From positions 1-22,470 of the IMG/VR virus record IMGVR_UViG_3300044826_000279: a stretch of DNA of 22,470 bases; one strand, given 5' to 3'. Of this stretch, positions 1 through 8,070 are shown in pieces. This DNA comes from a virus. The notes under the pieces were generated by a model, which saw only the letters and a program-made list of their open reading frames with translations, did not search any database and was not told where the DNA came from. A program made the position numbers and the translations under genes. Every line of letters begins with the position of its first letter. Positions within the stretch are counted from its first letter, which is position 1.

Positions 1-2055
1 ACTGCTAAATACTTTCAGGAGGCTGAGGTAACTGCAGCAGCAGATGATCAGCGGTGGACTAGTTGGTTAGCAAGGGATTATCGTCAAGACTTGGGTGCCC
101 CAGATAAGGTGGCGTTTATCGTCTTTCTGAATTCTCAGAGTTCTTTCTATGACACCTATGGCAACTTTACTCCTGAATACAGAGATGCATTGTTGAATTT
201 TGCCCCCATTCACCGTTCAAAAGATTCTTTTGCTGCTGTTTTTTATGCTCCTGGTGCTTTGCTGGAACTGCAAGATTACCTAAAAAATTCTTACGCACAG
301 GATGGAGATAATCTTTATAGCTTTAAGCGTTATGGTATTCTGATTCGTCCAGATATTCCTGTAGATTTAAGTGCCGAATCTTATCTTGCCGATATGAGTA
401 GAACTTTAACTGACTTTCAGGATTTAGAAGAGGAAAAAAGCGTTAATTTTGTCGCTCGATGCTGGGAATTGGAGCAAAAAGCGATTCCTCCATCTTTTAC
501 CGATCTCAAACAAAATTTTCCTAATCAGCTTTTCTTGCCTTTTAAGCCTAATATTGCTGATGACGATTTTTTGGCATATTTATTTTGGGTAACAGGCGAC
601 CCTTCTGATTTTAATTATTGGCGAACACTTTTGCCTGTCAAGGGGCGAAACATAAAACTTAGAAAAGTAAGCCAGCAACGAAACAGTATCGACGACCTCA
701 TGTATTACACGTATTTTGTGTACGTGGATGTGGAATTAACAGGTGGGGTTCAATCGCCAATTGTGAGAATTAGTCAGTTTGAATATAATGACTTAACCTT
801 TGCCGATTTTACAGGTCGTAATGCGTATTATAAGACTAGCACTAAGAAATCTCTTGCTGTAAGCGATCTCGCTTCTGGCTTTCAAACTCCTAATGTTGTC
901 CCTTTACAGCGCATTGCAAGTGGTGAAAGGCTTCCCGTATATTTCCGAACTGTCAAAGACCGTAGAACTAGTTATGTAATTAGAGCTTTTTATGGTAATG
1001 GTCAAATATGCCAAACTGATGTTACCTCGTCTGTCGAAGATCCAGTTACGGATATCCAACTTTACTTTGATTACAATCAAGTAACTAGAGCCTGGAGTTA
1101 CAATCTTTCTGTAATAGCAAATGGAGTCAGGACAGATGGTCTGGCTCTTTTTGATGGATTTCAGAGCATAAGCGAAGATTTTGCTCCATTAGGACTCTAT
1201 AATTTTATGGTTAGTCCAGTTGGTGCTTGGAGTTACGATGAGGATAAACTTGAGGAGGACGTGACTATCATCGAGGCTACTAATGCTCCGATTCAGAAAG
1301 TTGGGTTCACCAATCACGATGTCGCCATTGTCTTCAACGACACGGAGTTCTTGCCAAGCTACGGCGGCAATGCTCAAGCCCGCGTCCACAACGGCGATCT
1401 TGAATCAAGCAACAATACCGAGACTAATTTTATCTTGCGGGATCTTTTTAATTACGAAGACCTACTTGATGGCGTTTGGACTGGTGCCAAATTTACCGAA
1501 TGGCTTGTGGACTGGAACAATCCCGCCATTAGGTTCAAGTTAGCCACAGGTCATATTGGTCGAATAACTACCGAATCGTCACATAATGGCGGTATATCTT
1601 GCAAATTGGAAATGCGATCGCTTTTGGCGCTTCTCCAGCAAAAAAACTATTTCCTAACGGTCGAGCATTGCCCCAAAACTTTCGGGAAAGAGGGTCGTGG
1701 GAACTGTCGTAAAAATCTGTTTGGCTTAATCGATCAGTTAGAAGTGATTGATATTGTCGATCCCCTACATTTCACCACCAACAGTACCCGCACTCAGGAT
1801 GACTTTTATGGACAGGTTACTTTCTTGACAGGTAAGAGGCAAAACGTAGCTAGGATGGTGGATGCCTACTCTCCCGTAACTAAAAATATTAGGCTTAGAA
1901 GCTCCATCAGTGGTTTGGCTGTAGGAGATAAATTAAATGCGATCGCTCGTTGCGATAAGACTCTAAAAGCCTGTTTGGAATTTGACAATGCGGCTAACTT
2001 TGGCGGATTTTGGCATGTGCCGGGGATTGATAAGGTAGCGAGAACCGATAGGTAA
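1..2055 (+). CDS. Tail-tip hub protein, DUF2163/phage BR0599 type (5' end outside window)
   Basis: The frame is open from base 1, so the gene begins before the window; the TTG at 91 is only the first possible start inside it. From about 1290 to the end the protein follows the DUF2163 plus BR0599 pattern of tail-tip hub proteins (gp13 of the Rhodobacter gene transfer agent, functional analogue of lambda gpL): a FTNHD-like opening, VDWNNP, and a closing CDK...NFGGFWHVPG. Four cysteines sit at codons 1669, 1705, 1951 and 1972, the arrangement that holds an iron-sulfur cluster in related hubs. The roughly 430 residues before this domain are not recognised; they could be a fused tip domain. It should sit at the distal tail end below the tube. 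The TAA stop is the last three bases of a heptad (2049-2055), so the gene runs directly into a repeat array. It points toward the convergent exported-protein gene, 22 bases away. Confidence 0.82.
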   Translation, partial: TAKYFQEAEVTAAADDQRWTSWLARDYRQDLGAPDKVAFIVFLNSQSSFYDTYGNFTPEYRDALLNFAPIHRSKDSFAAVFYAPGALLELQDYLKNSYAQDGDNLYSFKRYGILIRPDIPVDLSAESYLADMSRTLTDFQDLEEEKSVNFVARCWELEQKAIPPSFTDLKQNFPNQLFLPFKPNIADDDFLAYLFWVTGDPSDFNYWRTLLPVKGRNIKLRKVSQQRNSIDDLMYYTYFVYVDVELTGGVQSPIVRISQFEYNDLTFADFTGRNAYYKTSTKKSLAVSDLASGFQTPNVVPLQRIASGERLPVYFRTVKDRRTSYVIRAFYGNGQICQTDVTSSVEDPVTDIQLYFDYNQVTRAWSYNLSVIANGVRTDGLALFDGFQSISEDFAPLGLYNFMVSPVGAWSYDEDKLEEDVTIIEATNAPIQKVGFTNHDVAIVFNDTEFLPSYGGNAQARVHNGDLESSNNTETNFILRDLFNYEDLLDGVWTGAKFTEWLVDWNNPAIRFKLATGHIGRITTESSHNGGISCKLEMRSLLALLQQKNYFLTVEHCPKTFGKEGRGNCRKNLFGLIDQLEVIDIVDPLHFTTNSTRTQDDFYGQVTFLTGKRQNVARMVDAYSPVTKNIRLRSSISGLAVGDKLNAIARCDKTLKACLEFDNAANFGGFWHVPGIDKVARTDR

Positions 2056-2076
2056 GAAATAAGAAATAAGAAATGG
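2049..2076 (+). repeat. Heptad repeat array at hub gene 3' end
   Basis: Four heptads in a row read TAGGTAA, GAAATAA, GAAATAA, GAAATGG. The first supplies the hub gene's stop codon. The purine strand is the sense strand of the hub gene. The array fills the short gap between two convergent genes. Confidence 0.85.
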
Positions 2077-2077
2077 G

Positions 2078-2605
2078 TTAGAGCTTGGATTCGTTAGCTA
2101 GAGAGGATTGGGTGCTGCTGTAGTGAATGAAAGTTTTGCGGGTGCTACGGTCCCAATCTTGACGAAATTTGATTAAATCTTTGTCAGTTCTCCATTCAAA
2201 CAAATCGATATTCAGAAAAGTGATGGATTTGTCGCTCGGCTGACCGTATTTATTCTTCAATGTGTCAAGTAGCGTTTCATTAGTGCCAGAATCATCTGTC
2301 AGGATCATGAAAACATCGCTTAGACTATTGCTCTCGTCAAAAATATAGCAATTGGCAAATTTGAACCCACCAGCTTGCCAGCTAGAAACTATATATTTCG
2401 GTGTTTTGCCGATAGCCCACACTGCTGCTAGCAAATTATCGCACCTATAGCTCAATGCATTGTAGTCACTTTTTGTGATCGCAATAGGGGCAGTTTGTCT
2501 AAATTCAGCTTGGCTCATACCCCATTTGGTGAATTGCCAGTCGGCGCGCGCAGGTGCGGCAACAGCTAATGCTAAGGCGATCGCCCCAATAAGTGTTTTT
2601 TTCAT
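2078..2605 (-). CDS. Exported protein of unknown function (moron-like)
   Basis: 175 residues from the ATG at 2605. This start is chosen because it begins a clean Sec signal peptide: MKKTL, a hydrophobic stretch rich in Ala, Leu and Ile, then an APARA cleavage site before DWQF. A longer reading from 2644 would bury the signal. The mature part is about 154 residues and opens with DWQFTKWGMSQAEF, a style seen in exported bacterial proteins of unknown function. It has two cysteines that could form a disulfide. Nothing in it looks structural for a virion. It is separated from the upstream gene by 91 bases, unlike the tightly packed genes before it. That fits a moron: a cargo gene with its own promoter, expressed from a resident prophage and affecting the host envelope. 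The function is not known. Confidence 0.7.
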   Translation of the reverse strand: MKKTLIGAIALALAVAAPARADWQFTKWGMSQAEFRQTAPIAITKSDYNALSYRCDNLLAAVWAIGKTPKYIVSSWQAGGFKFANCYIFDESNSLSDVFMILTDDSGTNETLLDTLKNKYGQPSDKSITFLNIDLFEWRTDKDLIKFRQDWDRSTRKTFIHYSSTQSSLANESKL

Positions 2606-2696
2606 TTGGACAACGAATATACTACATATCCCAGAATATCCCACTAAAAACAGAAGCCCTGTGATTTAAATCTCAGAGCGTCAACTTTTTCCGTTT
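2606..2696 (-). promoter_or_regulatory. Upstream region of exported protein with 10-bp-spaced direct repeat
   Basis: On the minus strand GGGATAT occurs twice, exactly 10 bp apart (plus-strand ATATCCC at 2626-2632 and 2636-2642), 20 to 37 bases before the ATG. One helical turn of spacing suits a regulator binding site. No convincing -35/-10 pair is seen, and the Shine-Dalgarno is weak. A promoter here is inferred from the gap and the change of gene type. Confidence 0.3.
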
Positions 2697-3158
2697 TCAG
2701 CTCAACAGTTTAACTGTCTTTTTCCCCACATAGTCTCCATCAAAATCATAAAACCTGGGAATTTCAAAATTCACTTGCTCAAGGGTTACTTCTCCTTGGA
2801 TTTGGGCTTGTTGCCGCCTCACCTGCTGCACCGCAGAAAAGACAGTGGTAATAAGTTTTTTGGCTTGGGTAGTTGGCTGTTTGAGGTTGTGCTGTCTAAT
2901 TGCCACCTCGAAATATTCAAAGTCTGGCTGCATGGAGGATGGTTCAACTCTGGGATCTTGATAAATTAAGCATTCGATCCCTCGTCCATCCACTACCTCA
3001 AAGCGGATATTATCCGGCACTTGTGGCGGCACAATCCGAATGGCAGGACTCCTACCTACGGCAATACCACTACTGCCCATTAGCACGTATTCTCCTAGCT
3101 CTTGAGCCAGCAGCAGTTTCAGGGCATCTCGTAGCTTTTGCGAATGTGTTGATTCCAA
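2697..3158 (-). CDS. Phage protein of unknown function, possibly a tail or neck component
   Basis: 153 residues, starting at a TTG (3158) with GGAG and AAGGA upstream and no in-frame ATG nearby. It begins with a helix (QKLRDALKLLLAQELG), then an Ile/Val-rich beta region with PAIRIVPP and a central Glu/Phe-rich segment, and ends EQVNFEIPRFYDFDGD. Size and helix-then-strand layout are like small tail-terminator or completion proteins, but no family motif is certain. It lies 26 bases after the 290-residue unknown gene and is probably in the same leftward transcript. Confidence 0.6.
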   Translation of the reverse strand: MESTHSQKLRDALKLLLAQELGEYVLMGSSGIAVGRSPAIRIVPPQVPDNIRFEVVDGRGIECLIYQDPRVEPSSMQPDFEYFEVAIRQHNLKQPTTQAKKLITTVFSAVQQVRRQQAQIQGEVTLEQVNFEIPRFYDFDGDYVGKKTVKLLS

Positions 3159-3184
3159 AATTCCTTAGCTCCAGGCGATCTCAA

Positions 3185-4057
3185 TTAACTTTGCCCTTGC
3201 AAAAACTTATCAACTTCAGCATTTCCCGTCGGCTCCAGTGCCTTCGTGAAACAAATATTAATTGCATTACGGATCTTGCCTAAACTAGTAGTTGTATCTA
3301 AATCCAACCAAGCTTCAGTACTATTTTTGACCGTTTTCAAGATTTGACAATCACCATAAAGCACGTACTTGTCAGTTTCGTCTTTGTACTTGGCAAAATA
3401 ATCTTTTACCTTGTCTCCCAATCCTAGTTCAGTGGCACGAGCAATCAACCAAGCGAGGATTGTCTGACGGCGTTTAGTGGTAATATCTGCGCGATCGCTA
3501 ATGTTGGGAAACTCTTTAGGGAGGAGTTTGAACTCTTCGGACAAACTACCATCTTCTTTGTAGAAGTAAATTTCTTTAACCCTACTTAAAGGCAATTTGC
3601 TTTTTGCATCCCAACTATATCTATATCGTTCAAAGACCACAGGTAATGCGGGTATTGACTCTTTTGTCTGAGGATCGACAGATTGATAATACACCTGAGC
3701 AACCCGCAAGCCAAAGTAGTCTATGGTTTTCGTGGTTAAGCCAACTAGCAAATCAGTGTTGAAATTTATGTCATTCGGAAAGCGATCGCGCTCGATATTG
3801 CGATCGCTAGGGAGTAAGTTATTAACCCGATAACCAATTATCGCAGGGACTGGTTCAAGTTCGCGATCGCTTAAATCTAAAGCACCATTTTCTTTTTCCC
3901 ACTGTCGCAGGTCGATCACCAAGCTGTCGCTCTCATCAAAAGACTTGTCAATAGGGTCAAAAGGCAAGGGTATTTTCAAATCTTCAATCACCACAAAGAC
4001 TATACTGACCCGTCCATTTGAATCATAAACTAATTCGTACATAGGTATAGGTATCAA
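3185..4057 (-). CDS. Phage protein of unknown function (290 aa)
   Basis: The frame starts at TTG 4057, overlapping the TGA stop of the previous gene by two bases; ATG 4042 gives a protein five residues shorter and is also possible. The protein is acidic and beta-rich in the first two thirds (MYELVYDSNGRVSIVFVVIEDLKIPLPFDP, given here in short: alternating hydrophobic strands). The C-terminal third is more helical (TTKRRQTILAWLIARATELG). There is no signal peptide or membrane segment. Its position directly after the tail-fibre genes suggests a fibre-associated or baseplate-peripheral protein, but this is position only. Four HIP1 octamers lie in or near it, so it has been in cyanobacterial DNA for a long time. 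Confidence 0.6.
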   Translation of the reverse strand: MIPIPMYELVYDSNGRVSIVFVVIEDLKIPLPFDPIDKSFDESDSLVIDLRQWEKENGALDLSDRELEPVPAIIGYRVNNLLPSDRNIERDRFPNDINFNTDLLVGLTTKTIDYFGLRVAQVYYQSVDPQTKESIPALPVVFERYRYSWDAKSKLPLSRVKEIYFYKEDGSLSEEFKLLPKEFPNISDRADITTKRRQTILAWLIARATELGLGDKVKDYFAKYKDETDKYVLYGDCQILKTVKNSTEAWLDLDTTTSLGKIRNAINICFTKALEPTGNAEVDKFLQGQS

Positions 4058-4623
4058 AGCCTTATTTTTTTTGTTTGAACAAAATAACTTAGATTTTTAG
4101 TAGGCGTTCCCGTTCTTGTTTCGACTAAAGCGATCGCCAAAGGAATGCCCGTGGAAACATCTACCACAATATTGATAGGGACAATTGCCCGAATCCAGTT
4201 ATTTGCAACTAAAGCCAGATTGGTAAAAGTATTCAGGTTAAAAAGTACCGTAGAAGTACCGTTGTTTATCTGCGTTACCGCCACATTAATATTATTCGTA
4301 CCAGATGCTGTAGTATTTTGTATTGCAGCTATAACAATATTGACTAGCAGTAGTTTGAAATTAGTTGTAAGAGGATGGACTGTAGTATTGAGAGTGGCAT
4401 TGAGAGCAGTGGTATTGGAGTTATAGCCAAAATTGCGAACCTCCTCGGAGATCCAAAAAACGCCACTGTAGATCCAAGTTTCGATGAAATTATCGGCATT
4501 GTCAAACTCTACCCAGCGATCGCCTTTGATAGGAGTAACAGGGAAAGGCGCAGCGCCTATGTATTGACGCTTGCCTCCAATTATGATTGATCGATCAACG
4601 ACTTCAAGTGTTCCCTTTTTCAA
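4054..4623 (-). CDS. Putative tail-fibre accessory or virion surface protein
   Basis: 189 residues from a TTG start four bases after the fibre gene's TAA. The N-terminal third has RWVEFDNADNFIETWIYSGVFWISEE, a carbohydrate-binding or fibre-knob style rich in Trp and Tyr. The rest is very rich in Asn and Thr with alternating Val/Ile, as in beta-structured virion surface proteins. No cysteine is present. It is translationally coupled to the fibre gene before it and the unknown gene after it. A receptor-binding or fibre-tip role is inferred from composition and neighbours; no family is recognised. Confidence 0.55.
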   Translation of the reverse strand: MKKGTLEVVDRSIIIGGKRQYIGAAPFPVTPIKGDRWVEFDNADNFIETWIYSGVFWISEEVRNFGYNSNTTALNATLNTTVHPLTTNFKLLLVNIVIAAIQNTTASGTNNINVAVTQINNGTSTVLFNLNTFTNLALVANNWIRAIVPINIVVDVSTGIPLAIALVETRTGTPTKNLSYFVQTKKIRL

Positions 4624-4627
4624 AATA

Positions 4628-5851
4628 TTAGCCTACTATCACAGCCCACCAAGTACCTGAGATCGTACCGTAAGCAGTCAAATCTACAGTCATAGTAGTT
4701 GAACTAGTCGCGGTATAGTCGTCTGCCTCAATCCGTTTATTGTTATTGTCAAAAATTTGAATCTGACAAAACTGAGTTCCGATATTGTGATTGATAGTCA
4801 GAATTCCCGAACTTAAAGCAGTATTCGTAAATCCGAGTCTAAAGACTTTAGTTTGGACTAGATCTGCGCCTAAAGTAACTCGTCCGTAAGCGTCTACCGT
4901 GACGCTATTGTAGGTGCCTGGCACTACCCCGTTAGTAGCTAAATCGATACTATCGGCATTGGCAACAATTCTCCCAGGCGTACCTACAACATCCAACTGG
5001 TTCCCAGTTTTAGTTAAACCAGAACCGCCAATGATCGCGCCGACTCCCGTGAACTGAGAGAAATTTAACGCTGTAGTACCGATAGTGATCGTCCCATCGG
5101 TAGCCAAGATCCAACCCGAATCCGCATTTTGCGTTCCTTCTTGGACAAACAAATACATTGCCGAACTTATTTCAGTCCCAGAGTCGGCATCTGTTGATCT
5201 TGTCCAAGCTCCAGTAGCGGCAGTATAGATGCCGTTTTGAGAGGCGGTAGTTTGGTTTTTAACTAAAACACGATTACCTGCTACTAAGACTATTCCGTCA
5301 ATTGCCTGTAAGCCCGTCAGAGCAATGTTTGCTGTGGTGGCTGCGCGAACGGGGAGTTTGACCGTAAAGCCTTGTACAGTCGAGTCTACATAGTTTTTAG
5401 TGGCTCCGTCTTGAGCAGTAAGAGGTTCGGCAAGGTTAGTAATCCTTTGATTGTTTAGATTAAAACCAGTCGTTGGAGCAGCCCAGTCACTTAGCGACGG
5501 TAAACCAACCCCAAAATCACCTACAACTAGGTTCCGAAAAGTTGGGGCTGCTGCTGCTCCGCTAACGGGAGATGCAAGAATTAAGTTTGCATTTTGATTA
5601 TTTATACTTAAGTTGACAAACCCTGGTGTTTGACTGCTCGTTAAAATTTGATTTAAAGGAGCAAGTACAGGGACATTAACTATTGGTTGAAAATAGCTCT
5701 CTTGCCCAGCGCTGTCCCGTTGCACCCCTAAGGTACCAATAGGTAAAGCAGGAGGTAAACTGATATCGTAATTGGTAGCCAGAGCAGTAGGTGCTTTTAC
5801 GCCAATGCGGTTTGTACCCCGTGCTAACTCAAGTAAGCCGTGTTTAGCCAT
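4628..5851 (-). CDS. Tail fibre protein
   Basis: 407 residues, ATG start, upstream AAGG. It has the standard marks of phage tail fibres: NNQRITNLAEP followed by QDGATKNYVD at residues 133-155, the segment shared by many T7-like and lambdoid side fibres. After it comes DGIVLVAGNRVLVKNQ with NGIYTAATGAWTR (residues 185-218), a beta repeat common in fibre shafts. The final 67 residues (4631-4831) form a small beta domain with HNIGT and VDLTAY that recurs in the gene just upstream. Its likely job is host receptor binding at the tail. It overlaps the upstream gene by 8 bases and belongs to the long leftward head/neck/fibre transcript. Confidence 0.85.
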   Translation of the reverse strand: MAKHGLLELARGTNRIGVKAPTALATNYDISLPPALPIGTLGVQRDSAGQESYFQPIVNVPVLAPLNQILTSSQTPGFVNLSINNQNANLILASPVSGAAAAPTFRNLVVGDFGVGLPSLSDWAAPTTGFNLNNQRITNLAEPLTAQDGATKNYVDSTVQGFTVKLPVRAATTANIALTGLQAIDGIVLVAGNRVLVKNQTTASQNGIYTAATGAWTRSTDADSGTEISSAMYLFVQEGTQNADSGWILATDGTITIGTTALNFSQFTGVGAIIGGSGLTKTGNQLDVVGTPGRIVANADSIDLATNGVVPGTYNSVTVDAYGRVTLGADLVQTKVFRLGFTNTALSSGILTINHNIGTQFCQIQIFDNNNKRIEADDYTATSSTTMTVDLTAYGTISGTWWAVIVG

Positions 5852-6170
5852 ATATTAAAACCTTATAATTTCCGTTAATCGGTGTGTAAGCTGATAGGTC
5901 AATGGCGATGACATTTGCATCTATCACCGTTATCTCCCCAGGGAAAATCTGTTCTCCAGTTTCGTCAAAAACTGATACTGATGTTGCTATAGTTCCCAAA
6001 TTGTGTGCGGCAATATAAATTCCCGAAGCATCAATATCCGCGTTGGAAAAGGTACTTTTGTAACCTGTCGCGGCTGAGTCAACCAATACTCTTAGTTCTG
6101 TCAACTCCTGGGAAAGCTCGGCTAACTCATTTTGTAATGCTTGATTGTTAGAGGGATTATAGAATTGCAC
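5844..6170 (-). CDS. Small fibre-related protein sharing the fibre C-terminal domain
   Basis: The start is taken as GTG 6170 because AAGGGAG lies 8 bases before it; an upstream TTG at 6194 has no such site and would deepen the overlap with the previous gene. This gives 108 residues. A short helix (QNELAELSQELTELRVLV) probably forms a coiled-coil trimer stalk. The last 70 residues (5847-6057) are related to the C-terminus of the next gene's fibre: SGI, then HNLGT, FDETG, then VDLSAY and G..KV.I.G, in the same order and spacing. It is therefore likely a short fibre or fibre partner with the same tip fold. Confidence 0.7.
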   Translation of the reverse strand: MQFYNPSNNQALQNELAELSQELTELRVLVDSAATGYKSTFSNADIDASGIYIAAHNLGTIATSVSVFDETGEQIFPGEITVIDANVIAIDLSAYTPINGNYKVLIYG

Positions 6171-6537
6171 TTGCGATTCTCCCTTTAGCAACAAAAGCTA
6201 GTCCAGCAGTGGCGGAGGCTATGGAGATGCGCTTATCAGCCTCTCCTTGCTCTAAAACTACTATTCCTCCTGGTTCAATTACAAAACTCACCCCTGGTAC
6301 TGCGTTCGCATCGACATTTAAAATGATTCGACCAGTACTGATATTTTGTAGAGTTACGCGATCGCGACTAGGATTGGCGCTACAGAGGTCTTGAGGAGTA
6401 TTAGCCTGAATAATCGCGCCTGAATAGTCAGGATTGCTATAGCTTATTGTGCCGATGGTGGGTGGAGTATTCGTGCCTGATTCGACAGCCTCGGCAATAC
6501 GAAGCAGCAGTTGAATTTCGTTTAATCTAGGGGGCAT
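6157..6537 (-). CDS. Small virion protein, probable fibre/neck attachment domain
   Basis: 126 residues from ATG 6537, preceded by AGGAGG about 10 bases upstream and overlapping the previous stop as TAATG. A longer frame from 6615 lacks these signals. After an N-terminal helix (LNEIQLLLRIAEAVES) the protein is all beta: DRVTLQNISTGRIILNV, then VIEPGGIVVLEQ and ADKRISI. This LQN-then-PGG pattern is common in small phage structural proteins but has no firm assigned function. It lies between the neck genes and the fibre genes. Confidence 0.6.
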   Translation of the reverse strand: MPPRLNEIQLLLRIAEAVESGTNTPPTIGTISYSNPDYSGAIIQANTPQDLCSANPSRDRVTLQNISTGRIILNVDANAVPGVSFVIEPGGIVVLEQGEADKRISIASATAGLAFVAKGRIASAIL

Positions 6538-6923
6538 TAGGACAGCCTCCTGCTTAATTCTTGTGCCATGGTGTTTTCTAGGTTGATATAGCGCTCTCTG
6601 GCAACTTTTGTCCAAGGACGAGCCGGCTTCTTCTTGCCTGAATCGGTTTCATAACCTTCATGGACATCAGCAGCGTAATCAATTAGGTAGAAGTAAAATC
6701 TGATGCCAATCCCTTTGACGGATACCAGAGAGCGTTCTAATTCTCCTGTATCCACAATGTCTCTGGGAGATGTGACCTCCTTGCCGCTTTTGCGTATCGT
6801 AGTGGTGCTATCCCATCTGTAAATCGGAGCATGAAGGGCTTTGATCTGAGCATCTTGATATTGATCCGCAGTGGCTTCAAAGGCATCATTGATTGCTTGA
6901 TTAAGCTCTTGGTAATTAATCAT
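6537..6923 (-). CDS. HK97 gp10-like neck/tail completion protein
   Basis: 128 residues from ATG 6923, with GGAGGAG 8 bases upstream and a TGATG overlap with the preceding stop. Family marks are in order: an N-terminal helix, PRDIVDTGELERS at residues 53-65, YAADVHEGY at 83-91 and ARPWTKVARE at 101-110. These are the conserved blocks of the HK97-gp10 family, which acts at the head-tail junction or as a tail completion factor. The position, after the connector-like genes and before the fibre genes, fits. No odd features. Confidence 0.75.
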   Translation of the reverse strand: MINYQELNQAINDAFEATADQYQDAQIKALHAPIYRWDSTTTIRKSGKEVTSPRDIVDTGELERSLVSVKGIGIRFYFYLIDYAADVHEGYETDSGKKKPARPWTKVARERYINLENTMAQELSRRLS

Positions 6924-7312
6924 CAATTGCTCCTCCAGAAATATCCTGTTATTGCTTGCCCCAAAGTTTCTTCAACTAAAGGAATAGGATTATACACAGG
7001 CAGAATTTCAAATTTTCCTTGATCCCAAAGATTTACGCCTCTGCGTTTTTGACATTCAACTGTGGCAGGTAGCACTAGACCTGTCGGCAGAGATCCTGGG
7101 TCCACAACGTATCCTTCAAAGTAGGTTTTAACCGAATCAACCCCAGCCGAGTAAACAGCATCGGGATCTCGCTTCGCTCTTTTGAGATAGACTTTGTAGT
7201 CAGTTGTTATTCCATCGATAGCGATCAAGTTCCCCATTTCGTCTTCACCCAATACATCGAGCATAGGGATTGCTAAAACGGCGTTGTAAAATTCTGTAAG
7301 GGGACTAGTCAA
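6923..7312 (-). CDS. Probable head-tail joining (stopper-like) protein
   Basis: 129 residues. The start is taken as TTG 7312: GGAGG lies about 7 bases before it and the gene then overlaps the upstream stop by 8 bases. The TTG at 7327 would place this Shine-Dalgarno inside the gene. The protein is beta-rich with YKVYLKRAKRD, YFEGYVVDPGSLP and a C-terminal WRSN. Length and position between DUF1353 and the gp10-like gene match head-closure or stopper proteins, but no motif proves it. Confidence 0.6.
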   Translation of the reverse strand: MTSPLTEFYNAVLAIPMLDVLGEDEMGNLIAIDGITTDYKVYLKRAKRDPDAVYSAGVDSVKTYFEGYVVDPGSLPTGLVLPATVECQKRRGVNLWDQGKFEILPVYNPIPLVEETLGQAITGYFWRSN

Positions 7313-7697
7313 AGCGCCACCTCCCAAAAAAATGCACCGCCAAGTACATCAATCTAGCGGTGATCGGGCTGACTTCTAAGCTGCGACACAATTGCCAAAA
7401 CAACAGATCAGCTTGGCGTTTGCTGTAGAGTTGCTGGTAAATTTCTCCTGCTGCGTCCCTTCTTAAGATATAGCCAAAGTCATAAAGGTAATCGTGGGCG
7501 ATCGCCGCTGTATTCCATTTGCCAAATTGCCACCAAAAAAAGGGCAACGGAACACTGGCAAGGTCGGACTTGTAGCCTTTGGGCACCACTAAAACAAACT
7601 CGTCAACCTTTGCCTCCCAATCGCGAGAGAGGATAAACTTTTTGCCGTTTTCCACTGCCAGATAAATTGGCGCTCCATCGCAAATGACTTCTACCAT
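7305..7697 (-). CDS. DUF1353 family phage protein
   Basis: 130 residues, ATG start overlapping the preceding TAG stop. It shows the DUF1353 signature: GYKSDLASVP (residues 41-50), then AAIAHDYLYD (64-73), then SKRQADLLFW (92-101), with a C-terminal MYLAVHFFGRWRF. DUF1353 proteins are found in many tailed phages among head-tail genes; their biochemical role is not established. The conserved His-Asp and Asp residues could mark a metal or hydrolase site, which is inference. It belongs to the leftward packed operon. Confidence 0.85.
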   Translation of the reverse strand: MVEVICDGAPIYLAVENGKKFILSRDWEAKVDEFVLVVPKGYKSDLASVPLPFFWWQFGKWNTAAIAHDYLYDFGYILRRDAAGEIYQQLYSKRQADLLFWQLCRSLEVSPITARLMYLAVHFFGRWRFD

Positions 7698-8059
7698 ATG
7701 ACGGTGGTGGGGTAAGATGTTGTGCCTGAAATTGTCGAGTCGCCTCTATTCCAGCGTAAATTGAGCAGGTTTGCTAGCTGCTGACGCAAGTTGGCATAAT
7801 TTAGGTGCAAGCCTTTGGCTCTAGCGCCAGCTTCCCATTTCACTACATCCGCTTGGATCAGGGCATGATTAGTGCTACCTAATTCGGCTTTTAGCTTGGT
7901 TTCGGCAATCGTTAATTCTGCCAAAAGCTCGTTCACTTCCAGCAGGATATTCTCGTCCGCCTCTGCCTCTGCCAGTGCGGCATGAACCGTCTCAGCATCC
8001 TTAATTGACATATTGAGGTACTTGATTACTTTCAGGTAAGTATTTTCAGGAAATGGCAT
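7691..8059 (-). CDS. Probable head-tail connector/adaptor protein
   Basis: 122 residues, largely helical (ETVHAALAEAEADENILLEVNELLAELTIAETKL, here summarised as two long helices, then a third around LRQQLANLL). It is the first gene after the capsid and so in the place of head-tail adaptors, which are small helical proteins. No motif confirms this. Its ATG has no Shine-Dalgarno: the bases before it belong to a pyrimidine-rich repeat array (8071-8273 read on the minus strand). Either it is read by coupling with unseen signals or the array has displaced its original leader. Internal ATG 8011 is an alternative start. Confidence 0.6.
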   Translation of the reverse strand: MPFPENTYLKVIKYLNMSIKDAETVHAALAEAEADENILLEVNELLAELTIAETKLKAELGSTNHALIQADVVKWEAGARAKGLHLNYANLRQQLANLLNLRWNRGDSTISGTTSYPTTVIW

Positions 8060-8070
8060 GGGAGGAAGGG

